Assembly: GCF_004358695.1 (NCBI RefSeq)
Contig: NZ_SNAA01000001.1
Coordinates: forward strand, 310,001 to 374,000
Direction: 5' to 3'
Length of the DNA stretch: 64,000 nucleotides
Source of the DNA: Palleronia sediminis
Lineage (GTDB): Bacteria; Pseudomonadota; Alphaproteobacteria; Rhodobacterales; Rhodobacteraceae
Shown here: piece by piece, positions 1 through 9,152 of the stretch
Layout of the letters: each line of letters begins with the position of its first letter
Position numbering within the stretch: the first letter of the stretch is position 1
Notes under the pieces: generated by a model
What the model saw: only the letters and a program-made list of their open reading frames with translations
Database searches by the model: none
What the model was told of the DNA's origin: nothing
Program-made: the position numbers and the translations under genes

Positions 1-394
1 TCCGCGACGCGGTGCGTTCCCCCGGCACGCATGTCGTCGGGGCGTTTCGGGTCGGGCGACCCGATGACCGGATCGCCCGTAAGCGAGGAAAGGTGGCGCC
101 ACCTCTGCGGCGCAAGAACAGTGGCGGGGCGCTACCCCCGGCCGATCGTCCCACCGGTGAAAATCTCGGGCGGACGGACCGATTGCCAGGCCGGACCGCC
201 CCCGTCGTCTTGCTGTCGTCATCTGCGCGCGACACCGGTATCGCAGACGCGCCTTAACGTCAGGTGAACGGGGTGCGCGATCTTTTCCGCGCGAGCGAGG
301 AAATGTTCACCTTTCATTCACATCTGCCCGCCAGGGTGACGGTGACGAAACGGTAAGGGCGGTCGGGATGGAACGGGCGGGTACAGGCGACGGG
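1..394. other. Gene-free left edge downstream of ribE
   Basis: I can support no gene here. Short frames are open on the plus strand (for example 12-257) but have no ribosome binding site or recognisable composition, and the minus strand is closed by several stops. A perfect 14-base palindrome lies at 91-104 (AGGTGGCGCCACCT). The rest is GC-rich with several short inverted repeats. The segment lies 3' of ribE, where a ribB/ribH-type gene is common in relatives, but no such start is visible before the window ends. Confidence 0.5.
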
Positions 395-997
395 TCAGGC
401 CATGTCGCGCAGACGCGCGACGTAGCGCGCCATCGTGTCGACCTCGAGGTTCACGGGGTCGCCCTCGGCCAGCTCGCCCCAGGTCGTCACGGCCTTGGTA
501 TGGGGGATGAGATTCACGCCGAACCGCGTGCCGTCGACCTCGTTCACGGTCAGCGACGTCCCGTTCAGCGCGACGGAGCCCTTGGGCGCGATGAACCGCG
601 CGAACGCCTCGGGCGCGTCGAGGGTAAAGCGCGTCGATCCGCCCTCGTCACGCAGCGATACCACCTGCGCGACCCCGTCGACATGGCCCGAAACGATGTG
701 GCCGCCCAGCTCGTCGCCCACCCGCAGCGACCGCTCGAGGTTCACCCGCCGCCCGCGGGTCCAGGGCCGCGTGGCAAGTGCGGTGCGCGCGACCGTCTCG
801 GCGCTGATCTCGACATCGAACCAGTTGCGCGGCTCGGTGCCGGTGGCGATCACGGTGAGGCAGATCCCGTCGCAGGCGATCGACGCCCCCCGCGCGATCC
901 CCCCGACGTCATAGGCGCATCCGATCCGGGCGCGCAGATCGCCCGATTGCGCGACCTCGAGGATTTCGCCGATATCGGTTATCAAGCCGGTGAACAT
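395..997 (-). CDS. ribE: Riboflavin synthase, alpha chain
   Basis: This enzyme dismutates two 6,7-dimethyl-8-ribityllumazine molecules to riboflavin, the last step of the pathway. The 200-residue product starts MFTGLITDIG and has two tandem lumazine-binding halves; each carries a G-H-[IV]-V-S-G-H / N-G-x-S-L-T-V type block (second half near residues 140-160). The ATG at 997 follows an AAGGAG ribosome binding site, so the open frame upstream of it is not used. It shares its strand with ribD and nrdR but is separated from them by the capsule cassette at 1137-5652. Length and domain pattern are normal for the family. Confidence 0.95.
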   Translation of the reverse strand: MFTGLITDIGEILEVAQSGDLRARIGCAYDVGGIARGASIACDGICLTVIATGTEPRNWFDVEISAETVARTALATRPWTRGRRVNLERSLRVGDELGGHIVSGHVDGVAQVVSLRDEGGSTRFTLDAPEAFARFIAPKGSVALNGTSLTVNEVDGTRFGVNLIPHTKAVTTWGELAEGDPVNLEVDTMARYVARLRDMA

Positions 998-1008
998 CCG
1001 ACACTCCT

Positions 1009-1037
1009 TTGTGCGGGGGATTTCGGTCGGGTATCGC
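1009..1037 (+). promoter_or_regulatory. Predicted sigma-70 promoter for kpsS
   Basis: TTGTGC (1009-1014), a 17-base spacer and TATCGC (1032-1037) lie in the divergent gap between ribE and kpsS. Transcription would start about 90 bases before the kpsS ATG at 1137. This is pattern matching only, and the -10 element is weak. Confidence 0.3.
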
Positions 1038-1136
1038 CAAGAGGCGGCGGGCGGGCAAGACCGGGCGCGGGAATACGCCAAAGAATCGCCGGATTTCCGG
1101 GCAATGATAGCGGCGCGATGCCAGACGGGCGACCAG

Positions 1137-2420
1137 ATGACGACGACCGACCGCCATTTCCTGTTCCTCCAGGGGCCGCACGGGCCTTTCTTCGCCCGGC
1201 TGGGCGCCATGCTGCGCCGCGCGGGCGCACGGTGCTGGCGGGTGGGGTTCAACCGCGGCGACCGGGTGTTCTGGCCCGGCAAAGACAGCTTCATCCCCTA
1301 TGACGGGCCCGCCGATGCCTGGCCGCGCGGGTTCTCGAGCCTTGTCGACAGGCTCGGCATCACCGACCTGGTGCTCTACGGCGACACGCGGCCCATCCAT
1401 GCCCGCGCGGTCGAGATCGCGCGGGCCAGGGGACTGCGTATCCATGTCTTCGAAGAGGGCTACCTCCGCCCCTATTGGGTCACCTACGAACGCGGCGGCT
1501 CCAACGGGAATTCCGACCTGATGGAGATCGGGGTGGACCGGATGCAGCAGGCGCTCCGCCGGGCGGAGGCCGAGCTGCCGGTGGCGCCCGCGCATTGGGG
1601 CGACATGCGCCAGCACGTCTTTTACGGCGCGCTTTACCATGCGTTCGTGCTGCTGGGGAACGGGCGGTTCCGCAATTTCCGCCCGCACCGCGCGCAGACC
1701 GTGCGCGAGGAATTCCTGCTGTATCTCAAACGCCTGCTTCTGATGCCCGCCCATTGGATCGACCGCAAGATCGCGACGCGCCGCATCACCAACGGGGGCT
1801 TTCCTTACCATCTGGCGCTGCTCCAGCTCGAACATGACAGCAATTTCCAGCACCATTCCGGGTTCGCCACGGGGGCGGAGTTCCTGTCGCTCGTGGTCGA
1901 GGGCTTTGCCCGCGGCGCGCCGGGGCATCATCATCTCGTCTTCAAGGCGCATCCGCTCGAGGATGGGCGCGGCGACCAGCGCCGCCAGATCCGGGCGCTC
2001 GCGCGCAGCCACGGGGTGGCCGACCGCGTCCATTACGTTCGCGGCGGCAAGCTTGCGCAGATCCTCAACCAGGCGCGGTCGGCCGTCACGGTGAACTCCA
2101 CCGCCGCGCAGCAGGTTCTGTGGCGGGGCCTGCCGCTCAAGGTGTTCGGCCGCGCGGTCTATGCCAAGCCGCAATTCGTCTCGACCCAGCCCCTGCCCGA
2201 GTTCTTTCGCGCCCCGACCCGCCCCGACGGCCGGGCCTATCGCGATTATCGCCACTATCTCCTCGAGACGAGCCAGATCGCCGGCAGCTTTTACTCGGCG
2301 CCCGGTCGACGCCAGTTGCTGCGGCAGGTGGTCGACATGATGCTCGCCCCCGACGATCCCTATCGCGCGCTCGAACTGGGAACCGCGGCGCCACGGCAAC
2401 AGCTTCATGCCATCAACTGA
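1137..2420 (+). CDS. kpsS: Capsule polysaccharide export/Kdo-linker protein KpsS
   Basis: Member of the Capsule_synth family (KpsS/LipB). In ABC-dependent capsule systems KpsS adds the first Kdo residue to the lysophosphatidylglycerol anchor at the inner face of the cytoplasmic membrane. The 427-residue product starts MTTTDRHFLFLQGPHGPF. It has the family's early G-P-H-G-P-F-F motif, the V-F-E-E-G-Y-L-R-P motif near residue 108, and a K-A-H-P motif near residue 270. The ATG at 1137 was chosen because the open frame upstream overlaps ribE on the other strand and lacks family residues. It is followed by an outer-membrane export lipoprotein gene and kpsC. The kpsMTE transporter genes are not in the window. 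Confidence 0.88.
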   Translation: MTTTDRHFLFLQGPHGPFFARLGAMLRRAGARCWRVGFNRGDRVFWPGKDSFIPYDGPADAWPRGFSSLVDRLGITDLVLYGDTRPIHARAVEIARARGLRIHVFEEGYLRPYWVTYERGGSNGNSDLMEIGVDRMQQALRRAEAELPVAPAHWGDMRQHVFYGALYHAFVLLGNGRFRNFRPHRAQTVREEFLLYLKRLLLMPAHWIDRKIATRRITNGGFPYHLALLQLEHDSNFQHHSGFATGAEFLSLVVEGFARGAPGHHHLVFKAHPLEDGRGDQRRQIRALARSHGVADRVHYVRGGKLAQILNQARSAVTVNSTAAQQVLWRGLPLKVFGRAVYAKPQFVSTQPLPEFFRAPTRPDGRAYRDYRHYLLETSQIAGSFYSAPGRRQLLRQVVDMMLAPDDPYRALELGTAAPRQQLHAIN

Positions 2421-2518
2421 CCCGAACCTGCCCGCCAGACTGGATTTTTCGCGATGCAGGCTCTAGCGTCAAAAGAAAACCAAGAAACGGCAGGCAACAA
2501 GGTCGAGGAGACCGGGCA

Positions 2519-3649
2519 GTGAACATCCAAAAATCGCGCTGGGCGCTGGGCCTCGCGATCCTGGCCGTGGCCGCCACGGTCAGCGCCTGCGGCCTGCCGC
2601 GGGTTGGCCCGAACAAGCGCGAGATCTTTGCGGGCTCGGTGCAGAACCAGGGCGATGCCTTCATCGTTTCGGTCAATTCGCGCGTCACCCGCGCGACCTC
2701 GATCTTTCCGACGCTGGGGTTCTCGCGTAGCTTTCTGAATGCGGGCGTGCTGGGGCCCGACACGATCCGGCCCGGCGACACGCTGGGGCTGACGATCTAC
2801 GAGAATGTCGAGGACGGGCTGCTCGTCCCCGAAGGCGCGCCCGCCACCACCCTGGAAGAGGTGCAGGTCGACGGTGCGGGCTTCATCTTCGTGCCCTATG
2901 CCGGGCGTATCCGCGCGGCGGGCAATTCGCCCGAGGCGGTGCGGCGGCTGATCGCGGACCGGCTGGGCAGCCAGACCCCCGACCCGCAGGTGCTGGTCCG
3001 CAGGCTCGCGGGCGACGGCGCGACGGTGTCGGTCGTGGGCGGCGTCGGCGGACAGGGCGTCTATCCGATCGAGCGGCCGACGCGTACGCTTTCGGCGATG
3101 CTGGCCCGCGCCGGGGGCCTCGCCATTCCGCAGGACGTGGCGCAGATCACCGTGTCGCGCGGCGGGCAGAACGGCAAGATCTGGTTCGAGGATCTCTATT
3201 CGCACCCCCGCTATGACATCGCCCTGCGCGACGGCGACAAGATCCTCGTCGAGCAGGATGAACGGTCGTTCACCGCGCTGGGCGCGACCGGGGCGCAACA
3301 GCTCGTGCCCTTCGACCGGCAGACGATCTCGGCCATCGAGGCGATCGCGTTGGTGGGCGGGCTGTCATCGGTGCTTGCCGACCCGACGGGGGTGTTCGTT
3401 TTCCGCAACGAACCCGAAGAGATCGCCGAGCAGGTGCTGGGCCGCACCGACCTCACCGGGGCGCAGCGCATGGTTTATGTGCTCGATCTGACGCGCCCCA
3501 ATGGCATGTTCGAGGCGCGCGATTTCGCGATCCGCGATGGCGACACCGTCTATGTGACCGAGGCGCCTTACGTTCAGTGGCAGAAAACGCTCTCGGCGCT
3601 GACCGGGTTCACCGGCGCGGCGGGCGGGCTGGCCTCGGCCGGGCAGTGA
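2519..3649 (+). CDS. Polysaccharide export outer-membrane lipoprotein (Wza/CtrA/BexD/KpsD type)
   Basis: Outer-membrane channel lipoprotein for capsule export. The GTG at 2519 follows a GAGGAG ribosome binding site at 2505-2510. It begins a 376-residue protein with an N-terminal hydrophobic segment ending in the lipobox V-S-A-C (Cys24). A Poly_export domain follows (around residues 80-175, containing D-T-L-G-L-T-I-Y-E-N), then SLBB-like repeats (G-G-V-G-G-Q-G-V-Y-P region, and again after residue 250). The length fits the CtrA/BexD/VexA group rather than the longer E. coli KpsD. The stop codon overlaps the GTG start of kpsC by four bases, so the two are probably translationally coupled. Confidence 0.88.
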   Translation: MNIQKSRWALGLAILAVAATVSACGLPRVGPNKREIFAGSVQNQGDAFIVSVNSRVTRATSIFPTLGFSRSFLNAGVLGPDTIRPGDTLGLTIYENVEDGLLVPEGAPATTLEEVQVDGAGFIFVPYAGRIRAAGNSPEAVRRLIADRLGSQTPDPQVLVRRLAGDGATVSVVGGVGGQGVYPIERPTRTLSAMLARAGGLAIPQDVAQITVSRGGQNGKIWFEDLYSHPRYDIALRDGDKILVEQDERSFTALGATGAQQLVPFDRQTISAIEAIALVGGLSSVLADPTGVFVFRNEPEEIAEQVLGRTDLTGAQRMVYVLDLTRPNGMFEARDFAIRDGDTVYVTEAPYVQWQKTLSALTGFTGAAGGLASAGQ

Positions 3650-5652
3650 CGGCGACCGCGCCGGGGCGGCTGCGGGTCTATAACGGCGGGTTCGCGCGTC
3701 GTCGCATCCGGCGCATCCTGCAGCTTGTCGGCTGGCAGATCCGCACCGGCTGGCCCCGCGACGGCGATGCCGTGGGTGTCTGGGGCCACGCGCCGACCGC
3801 ATGGCGGGGCGAGCGGGTGGCGCGGCAAAGCGGTGCGCCGCTGGTACGGATCGAGGATGCGTTCCTGCGGTCTCTGCATCCCGGCCGGGCGGGCGAGGCG
3901 CCGCTGGGGGTGATGATCGACACCACGGGCGGCGCGCATTACGACCCGCGGAGGCCCTCGACGCTCGAGCGGATGCTGGCCCGCGATCCGTTGGACGACA
4001 CGGCGATTCTCGACCGCGCGCGCACGGCCATCGACCGGATCCGCCGCCTGCACCTGACGAAATACGCCGCCGTCCTGCCCGATCTCGGCATGCCCGAACC
4101 GGGCTATGTTCTGGTGATCGACCAGACGCGGGGGGATGCGTCGGTTCGGCTGAGCAATGCCGACGCGGATCGGTTTCGCGAAATGCTTGCCTTTGCCCGG
4201 ATCGAGAACCCCGGCGCGCGCATCGTCATCAAGACCCATCCCGAGACCGCCGGAGGCCATCGCGCCGGGCATTTAAGCGCAAGCGATCTGGATCCCCGAA
4301 CGATCTTTTTCGACGCGCCCGCAAGCCCCTGGGCGCTGCTCGAAGGGGCGGTCGCGGTCTATGCCGTCTCGTCGCAGATGGGGTTCGAGGCGATCCTGGC
4401 GGGGCATCGACCGCGCATTTTCGGACAGCCCTTTTATGCGGGCTGGGGCCTGACGCAGGACGAAACGCCCGTGGCGCGGCGCGAAAGGCGACTCACCCGC
4501 GCCCAACTCGTCGCCGCCGCGCTGATCGAGCATCCGACCTGGTACGATCCGTTCGAGGACCGGCTTTGCGCGCTCGAGGAGGTGATCGACACGCTCGAGG
4601 CGCAGGCCCGTGCCTGGCGCGAGGATCGGCACGGCTATGTCGCCTGCGGGATGCGCCTGTGGAAACGGCGCCCGATGCAGGCCTTCTTTGGCGGCGTGCG
4701 CCCTTTGCGCTTTGCCGATACGGGGGCGGCGGCGCGGCTTGCCGCCGATCTCGACCGTCCCGTTCTGGTCTGGGCGGGCAAGGCGGCGGGCGACCTCTCT
4801 GCGCCGTGGGTCTTTCGCGTCGAGGACGGGTTTCTGCGGTCACGCGGGTTGGGCGCGGACCTGGTGCCGCCGCTTTCGCTCGTTCGCGACGCGACCGGCA
4901 TCTATTACGACCCCGCCGCGCCAAGCGATCTCGAAACGCTGATCGCGCAAAGCCCCGATCTACCGATTGACGAAATCGAACGTGGGCGACGGCTGATTGC
5001 CTATTTGATCGCGCAAAACTTGACGAAATACAACATTCGTGGCGCACTGCCCCCTTTGCCGACGGGGCGGCGCATCCTCGTTCCCGGGCAGGTCGAGGAC
5101 GACGCATCGATCCGCCTGGGATGCGGAGCGGTGGCCACGAACGCCGCGCTTCTAAACGCCGCGCGCGAGGCGAACCCCGACGCGGTGCTGATCTACAAGC
5201 CTCACCCGGATGTCGAGGCGGGCCTGCGCCCCGGCAAGATCACGGCGGGGGCGGCCGATATCGTCGCCACCCAAGCCGACCCCGCGGCGCTGCTTGCACA
5301 GGTGCAGGAGGTATGGACGATGACCTCGGCGCTAGGGTTCGAGGCGCTTTTGCGCGGTGTCCCGGTCACATGCCTCGGGATGCCGTTCTATGCCGGCTGG
5401 GGCCTGACCCGCGACCTGATGCCCGCGCCTCCGCGTCGCGGCCCCGGCCCGACGCTCGAAGGTCTCGCCCATGCCGCGCTGATCGGCTATCCGCGCTACC
5501 GCGATCCGGTGACGGGCCTGCCCTGCCCGGTCGAGGTCGTGGCGCGGCGGCTGGGGCACGGCCCCCTGCCCCGGCCCGGCCCGGGCAACCGCGCGTTGGC
5601 CAAGCTGCAAGGCGCGTTTGCGGGCCAGGCGCATCTATGGCGGCGCGGCTGA
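3646..5652 (+). CDS. kpsC: Capsule polysaccharide export protein KpsC, two-module Kdo transferase
   Basis: KpsC extends the poly-Kdo linker between the lipid anchor and the capsule chain. The 668-residue product has two homologous halves. Each has a V-E-D-[AG]-F-[LR]-R-S block, an I-Y-Y-D-P / H-Y-D-P block, an L-T-K-Y block, a K-[TP]-H-P motif (Lys near residues 196 and 518) and a Q-P-F-Y-A-G-W-G / M-P-F-Y-A-G-W-G block. This is the known dual glycosyltransferase architecture at its usual length. The start is the GTG at 3646, which overlaps the stop of the preceding lipoprotein (GTGA). Further upstream the frame lies inside that gene. It ends five bases from the convergent ribD stop. Confidence 0.92.
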   Translation: MTATAPGRLRVYNGGFARRRIRRILQLVGWQIRTGWPRDGDAVGVWGHAPTAWRGERVARQSGAPLVRIEDAFLRSLHPGRAGEAPLGVMIDTTGGAHYDPRRPSTLERMLARDPLDDTAILDRARTAIDRIRRLHLTKYAAVLPDLGMPEPGYVLVIDQTRGDASVRLSNADADRFREMLAFARIENPGARIVIKTHPETAGGHRAGHLSASDLDPRTIFFDAPASPWALLEGAVAVYAVSSQMGFEAILAGHRPRIFGQPFYAGWGLTQDETPVARRERRLTRAQLVAAALIEHPTWYDPFEDRLCALEEVIDTLEAQARAWREDRHGYVACGMRLWKRRPMQAFFGGVRPLRFADTGAAARLAADLDRPVLVWAGKAAGDLSAPWVFRVEDGFLRSRGLGADLVPPLSLVRDATGIYYDPAAPSDLETLIAQSPDLPIDEIERGRRLIAYLIAQNLTKYNIRGALPPLPTGRRILVPGQVEDDASIRLGCGAVATNAALLNAAREANPDAVLIYKPHPDVEAGLRPGKITAGAADIVATQADPAALLAQVQEVWTMTSALGFEALLRGVPVTCLGMPFYAGWGLTRDLMPAPPRRGPGPTLEGLAHAALIGYPRYRDPVTGLPCPVEVVARRLGHGPLPRPGPGNRALAKLQGAFAGQAHLWRRG

Positions 5653-5657
5653 GCCGA

Positions 5658-6749
5658 TCAGGCGCGGTCCCATTGGCTGAGCGTATCGGGCCCCACCTGC
5701 TCGACCGAGGCAAGGCGGAAACGGGGCGCATCGGCGAGGCGCCCGAGCCCGAGCGCGCCCAACGCCGGCAACCCCTCGGCCCCCATCGCGATGCCGGCCG
5801 AGAACAGCGCGAGCCGATCGACGAGATCGGCCTGGATCAAGGCGGCGGCAAACGAGGCGCCGCCCTCGCACAGGACGCGCGTCAGCCCGGCCGCGCCCAG
5901 CGCCTCGAGCATCGCCACCGGGTCGAGCTGCCCGCCGCGCACGGGCAGTTCGATAAGCCGCGCGCCTTTCGCGGCCCAGGCCGCGCGGCGGTCCGCGGGT
6001 GCCTCCGCGCCGTGGCAGAGCCAGGTCGGGGCCACACCCGTGCCGAGCCGCCCTTGGGGATCGAGGTCGAGCTTGCGCGCGGCCACCACCCTCACGGGTT
6101 GGGGCGCATCGCCGAAACCGCGCAGGGTCAGCGCCGGATCGTCGGCGCGCGCCGTTCCACCGCCGACCAGCACCGCATCATGGCTCGCGCGCATCGCGTG
6201 CACCCGCATCCGCGCGGCCGGTCCGGTGATCCAGCGCGATTCCCCGCTGGCCGTGGCGATGCGCCCGTCCAGGGTCGCGGCCAGCTTGAGCGTCAGCATC
6301 GGGCGGCCTCGGGTCACGCGCGACAAGAACCCCGCCTGATCACGCCGCGCGATCGCGGCGCCGCAGCCGGTCGCGACCTCGACACCCGCGGCGCGCAGCA
6401 TCGCGTGCCCCTTGCCCGACACGCGCGGATCCGGATCCTCGAGCGCGGTGACGACCCGCGCGACGCCCGCCCGGATCAGTGCCTCGGCGCAGGGCGGCGT
6501 GCGGCCGTGATGCGCGCAGGGCTCGAGCGTGACATGGGCTGTCGCGCCACGCGCGGCGGCACCGGCCTGCTGCAGGGCGCGGGTCTCGGCATGGGGCCGG
6601 CCACCATCGGCCGTCCAGCCGCGCCCGATTATCCGGCCATCGTGAACAATGACGCAGCCCACGGCCGGATTGGGCCAGACGCGCCCAAGCCCGCGACGGC
6701 CAAGCGCCAGCGCATGGGCCATGTGGCGCGCATCGTCTTGGCCGCTCAC
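5658..6749 (-). CDS. ribD: Bifunctional pyrimidine deaminase/reductase RibD
   Basis: RibD deaminates and then reduces the pyrimidine intermediate of riboflavin synthesis. The N-terminal deaminase domain shows the zinc ligands H-A-E-T and [11 protein letters not shown]. The C-terminal reductase domain follows from about residue 145 ([15 protein letters not shown]). The 363-residue product starts at a GTG (6749) that overlaps the nrdR stop (GTGA), so the two are coupled. An internal ATG ten codons later is the alternative start. It converges tail to tail with kpsC, five bases away. Confidence 0.94.
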   Translation of the reverse strand: MSGQDDARHMAHALALGRRGLGRVWPNPAVGCVIVHDGRIIGRGWTADGGRPHAETRALQQAGAAARGATAHVTLEPCAHHGRTPPCAEALIRAGVARVVTALEDPDPRVSGKGHAMLRAAGVEVATGCGAAIARRDQAGFLSRVTRGRPMLTLKLAATLDGRIATASGESRWITGPAARMRVHAMRASHDAVLVGGGTARADDPALTLRGFGDAPQPVRVVAARKLDLDPQGRLGTGVAPTWLCHGAEAPADRRAAWAAKGARLIELPVRGGQLDPVAMLEALGAAGLTRVLCEGGASFAAALIQADLVDRLALFSAGIAMGAEGLPALGALGLGRLADAPRFRLASVEQVGPDTLSQWDRA

Positions 6750-7213
6750 CCCTCGGGCTTGGCCAGGGGCCGCAATTCGCTCACGAAGCGGTCGAAATCG
6801 TCCGCGGCCTGGAAGTTCTTGTAAACACTCGCAAATCTCACATAGGCCACGGTGTCGATCCGGGCGAGGCTTTCCATGACGATCTCGCCGATCAGCTTGG
6901 AGGAGATGTCGGTCTCGCCCATGCTCTCGAGGCGACGCACGATGCCCGAGATCATCTGCTCCATCCGCTCGGGCTCGATCGGGCGTTTCTGAAGAGCGAT
7001 GCGGATCGACCGCTCGAGCTTGTCGCGGTCGAAATCCTCGCGCCGGCCGCTGGTCTTGACCACGACGAGATCGCGAAGCTGCACCCTTTCGTAGGTGGTG
7101 AACCGGCCGCCGCAGGCCGGGCAAAGACGGCGCCGGCGAATGGCGACGTTTTCCTCGGCCGGACGCGAATCCTTAACCTGCGTATCCTGGTTCAGGCAAA
7201 ACGGGCAGCGCAT
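6746..7213 (-). CDS. nrdR: Transcriptional repressor NrdR
   Basis: NrdR is a zinc-ribbon/ATP-cone repressor of ribonucleotide reductase genes. The 155-residue product begins M-R-C-P-F-C with a second pair C-P-A-C, giving the four-cysteine zinc ribbon at residues 3-34, followed by an ATP-cone domain ([12 protein letters not shown]). The ATG at 7213 has a GGGAGGG ribosome binding site. The stop overlaps the ribD start. Pairing of nrdR with ribD is common in proteobacteria. Confidence 0.95.
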   Translation of the reverse strand: MRCPFCLNQDTQVKDSRPAEENVAIRRRRLCPACGGRFTTYERVQLRDLVVVKTSGRREDFDRDKLERSIRIALQKRPIEPERMEQMISGIVRRLESMGETDISSKLIGEIVMESLARIDTVAYVRFASVYKNFQAADDFDRFVSELRPLAKPEG

Positions 7214-7372
7214 GAACCCTCCCTCGGCTCGGCCGGGCCTCCGACCGCTATCACCATAGGCCGCCCCCCGCCGATTGGGTAGGGCGCAATCCCCCGCGCT
7301 AGATACGGGGCTTGAGAACCGATGCAAAGCGACCACGTTCCGAGGTCTCAATCATCGAAAGGACTGAGTCGC

Positions 7373-8044
7373 ATGACGAAAACGCTTTTCATCACCGGGG
7401 CATCGTCGGGAATCGGCGCCGAAACCGCGCGCCATGCCGCCGCCGCAGGCTGGAACGTGGCGCTTTTCGCGCGGTCCGAGGACAAGCTGCGCGCCTTGGC
7501 CGACGAGATCGGCGCGCAGGCCCTCGCGCTGCCCGGCGATGCGACGGACCTCGCCGCGCAGCAGCAGGCCGTGGCGCGGGCGGTCGAGAAATTCGGCGGG
7601 CTCGACGCGGCCTTTGCCAATGCCGGGCGCGGCATGGCCAGGCCGGGGATCGTCGAGGGGGATGCGGACGACATCGCGGGCATGGTCGCGCTGAACGTGA
7701 CGGGGCTGCTCTGGACCGTGCGCGCCAGCTTGCCCGAGCTGAAAAAGACGCGCGGGACGATGGTGCTGACCGGATCGGCGGCGGGACGGCGCCATATCGC
7801 CGGCTCGATCTATGGCGCGACCAAGTGGTTCGTCCACGGCTATGCCGGCAACCTTGCCGAGGAGATGCGCGAATGGGGCGGGCGGTGTACCGTGATCGCG
7901 CCCGGAATGGTCGACACGCCGTTCTTCGACGAAGGCCAGCCCGACAAGCTCAAACCCGAGGACGTCGCCGATGCCGTCATGCACGCGCTGACCGCGCCCG
8001 AGCGTGCGGCCATCCGCGAGGTCTTTCTCATGCCGCAAAACTAG
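7373..8044 (+). CDS. SDR family oxidoreductase
   Basis: A classical short-chain dehydrogenase of 223 residues. The Rossmann motif T-G-A-S-S-G-I-G is at residues 8-15, N-A-G near 83, catalytic Ser near 135, and Y-x-x-x-K at Tyr147/Lys151. The closest general type is the YdfG-like serine/3-hydroxy acid dehydrogenase group, but the substrate cannot be read from the sequence. The ATG at 7373 follows AAAGGA. It is divergent from nrdR, with 159 bases between them. Confidence 0.85.
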   Translation: MTKTLFITGASSGIGAETARHAAAAGWNVALFARSEDKLRALADEIGAQALALPGDATDLAAQQQAVARAVEKFGGLDAAFANAGRGMARPGIVEGDADDIAGMVALNVTGLLWTVRASLPELKKTRGTMVLTGSAAGRRHIAGSIYGATKWFVHGYAGNLAEEMREWGGRCTVIAPGMVDTPFFDEGQPDKLKPEDVADAVMHALTAPERAAIREVFLMPQN

Positions 8045-8062
8045 GCAGACGCGCCTGCGGCA

Positions 8063-8470
8063 TCAGGGAAAGGCAAGGGCGATGCGGCGATCATGGGGCG
8101 CGTCGCGATGTTCCCATAGATAGATGCCCTGCCATGTACCGAGGCACATCCGGCCGCCATCGACCGGGATCGACAGGCTGACCGGAAGGTGCGCGGCCTT
8201 GATATGGGCGGGCATGTCGTCGGGCCCTTCGGCGCGGTGGCGCACCCAGCGCATGTCGGGCTCATCCGCGCGTGGCACCAGCCGGTCGATCCATCCCATC
8301 AGGTCCCGCTGCACATCCGGGTCGGCGTTTTCCTGAATGACGAGCGAACAGGACGTGTGCCGCACGAACAGGGTAAGCACGCCGTCGCGCGGGGGAACCG
8401 ACGCCGCGACGCGGTCGGTGATCTCGTAAAATCCGGGGCCGCGGGTCGTCACGCGGATCTCGTCAATCAT
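8063..8470 (-). CDS. YjbQ family protein (UPF0047)
   Basis: A 135-residue protein of the YjbQ/UPF0047 family. The family signature is clear: R-H-T-S-C-S-L near residue 37, E-N-A-D-P-D-V near 46, and the G-T-W-Q-G-I-Y-L-W-E-H block near the C-terminus. A weak thiamine-phosphate synthase activity has been reported for members, but the physiological role is unclear. I chose the ATG at 8470 because it overlaps the stop of the upstream exported protein (ATGATTGA) and matches the usual N-terminus. A start at 8500 would lie inside that gene. Confidence 0.88.
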   Translation of the reverse strand: MIDEIRVTTRGPGFYEITDRVAASVPPRDGVLTLFVRHTSCSLVIQENADPDVQRDLMGWIDRLVPRADEPDMRWVRHRAEGPDDMPAHIKAAHLPVSLSIPVDGGRMCLGTWQGIYLWEHRDAPHDRRIALAFP

Positions 8471-8837
8471 CCTGCGGCCGCTCGCAAAGAAGTCGCGCAT
8501 GGGCAGCGGTCACGCCGAGCCCGCCCTGAAGCCGGATCAGCCCGGTCGCCGTGGCCCGCGCCGGATCGAGGCCGAAAACGATGCCCTCCCCGCTTTGGCG
8601 GATCGGGGGGGAATAGCGATAGATCTTGGTGGCGGGCGGCAGGGTCAGGTTGCGGGTCACGTAATCCCCGGCCGCGCACCAGAAATTCCGGGCCCCGGCC
8701 CGGCCCGTCCAGGCGACGGAAAAGCTCGACGGGGAAAGCGGTTCGACCGCCATTCCGTTGCGCGCGGTCCAGGCCTGGGCCGGGAGCGCGGTCGAGATCA
8801 GGGCGGCGAAGGCGGCGGCGACGCGGATCGGGCGCAT
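8463..8837 (-). CDS. Small exported protein of unknown function
   Basis: A 124-residue protein with a typical signal peptide (M-R-P-I-R-V-A-A-A-F ... A-L-P-A-Q-A, cleavage near residue 22). The mature part contains two cysteines (F-W-C-A-A-G-D-Y and L-L-C-E-R-P) that could pair in the periplasm. I do not recognise the family. The ATG at 8837 follows a GGAGATC ribosome binding site. Its stop overlaps the yjbQ start, so the two form a two-gene unit. Confidence 0.7.
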   Translation of the reverse strand: MRPIRVAAAFAALISTALPAQAWTARNGMAVEPLSPSSFSVAWTGRAGARNFWCAAGDYVTRNLTLPPATKIYRYSPPIRQSGEGIVFGLDPARATATGLIRLQGGLGVTAAHARLLCERPQDD

Positions 8838-8912
8838 GGGGGATCTCCGTTGAACGTGGATCGAAAGGGCGCGGGTGTGCGTTTCGTTCCGTGATCCCCA
8901 AGGAGAGAGCGA

Positions 8913-9110
8913 ATGTCCAATCACGACAGAGACGACGACCACCCGGCGCATACGCGCGGCACCACGAACGACCCCGAACAGGCGACGAATACGCCCATGC
9001 CGCGAAAGGCGCCGGTGCGCGCGGCCCCGACCCCGCCCGATGACGACGATAACGGCAAGCCGACCGGGCCTGGGACGACGGCCGACCGGAACCAGGCGAA
9101 CCGCACCTGA
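8913..9110 (+). CDS. Small hydrophilic, probably disordered protein
   Basis: An open frame of 65 residues rich in Asp, Pro, Thr and Asn, with an N-terminal D-R-D-D-D-H stretch and no hydrophobic segment. The start is supported by a good AAGGAGAGA ribosome binding site (8898-8906) about six bases before the ATG. It lies alone between a minus-strand exported protein and rmuC. Function unknown; it may not be a conserved gene. Confidence 0.5.
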   Translation: MSNHDRDDDHPAHTRGTTNDPEQATNTPMPRKAPVRAAPTPPDDDDNGKPTGPGTTADRNQANRT

Positions 9111-9152
9111 TCGCGGGGGCCGCCCGCCGGAGGGCCGGCGAAGCGGGCCGGG

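Noticed and set aside
100-175. Cobalamin-riboswitch-like core (CCCCGCCACTGT on the minus strand)
   Set aside because: Only one conserved block fits. The spacing to a GGTG block is wrong, the CAGGA-x-ACC-type 3' block is missing, and no B12-related gene follows.
1-394. FMN riboswitch near ribE
   Set aside because: No stretch on either strand carries the set of RFN conserved blocks. Only isolated CCACCGG-like bases occur.
990-1136. N-terminal extension of KpsS
   Set aside because: It overlaps the ribE start and its ribosome binding site on the other strand, and its sequence is unlike the family. The ATG at 1137 fits.
8837-8951. Longer start for the exported protein at 8463-8837
   Set aside because: It would bury the signal peptide and lacks a ribosome binding site. 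The ATG at 8837 has a good one.
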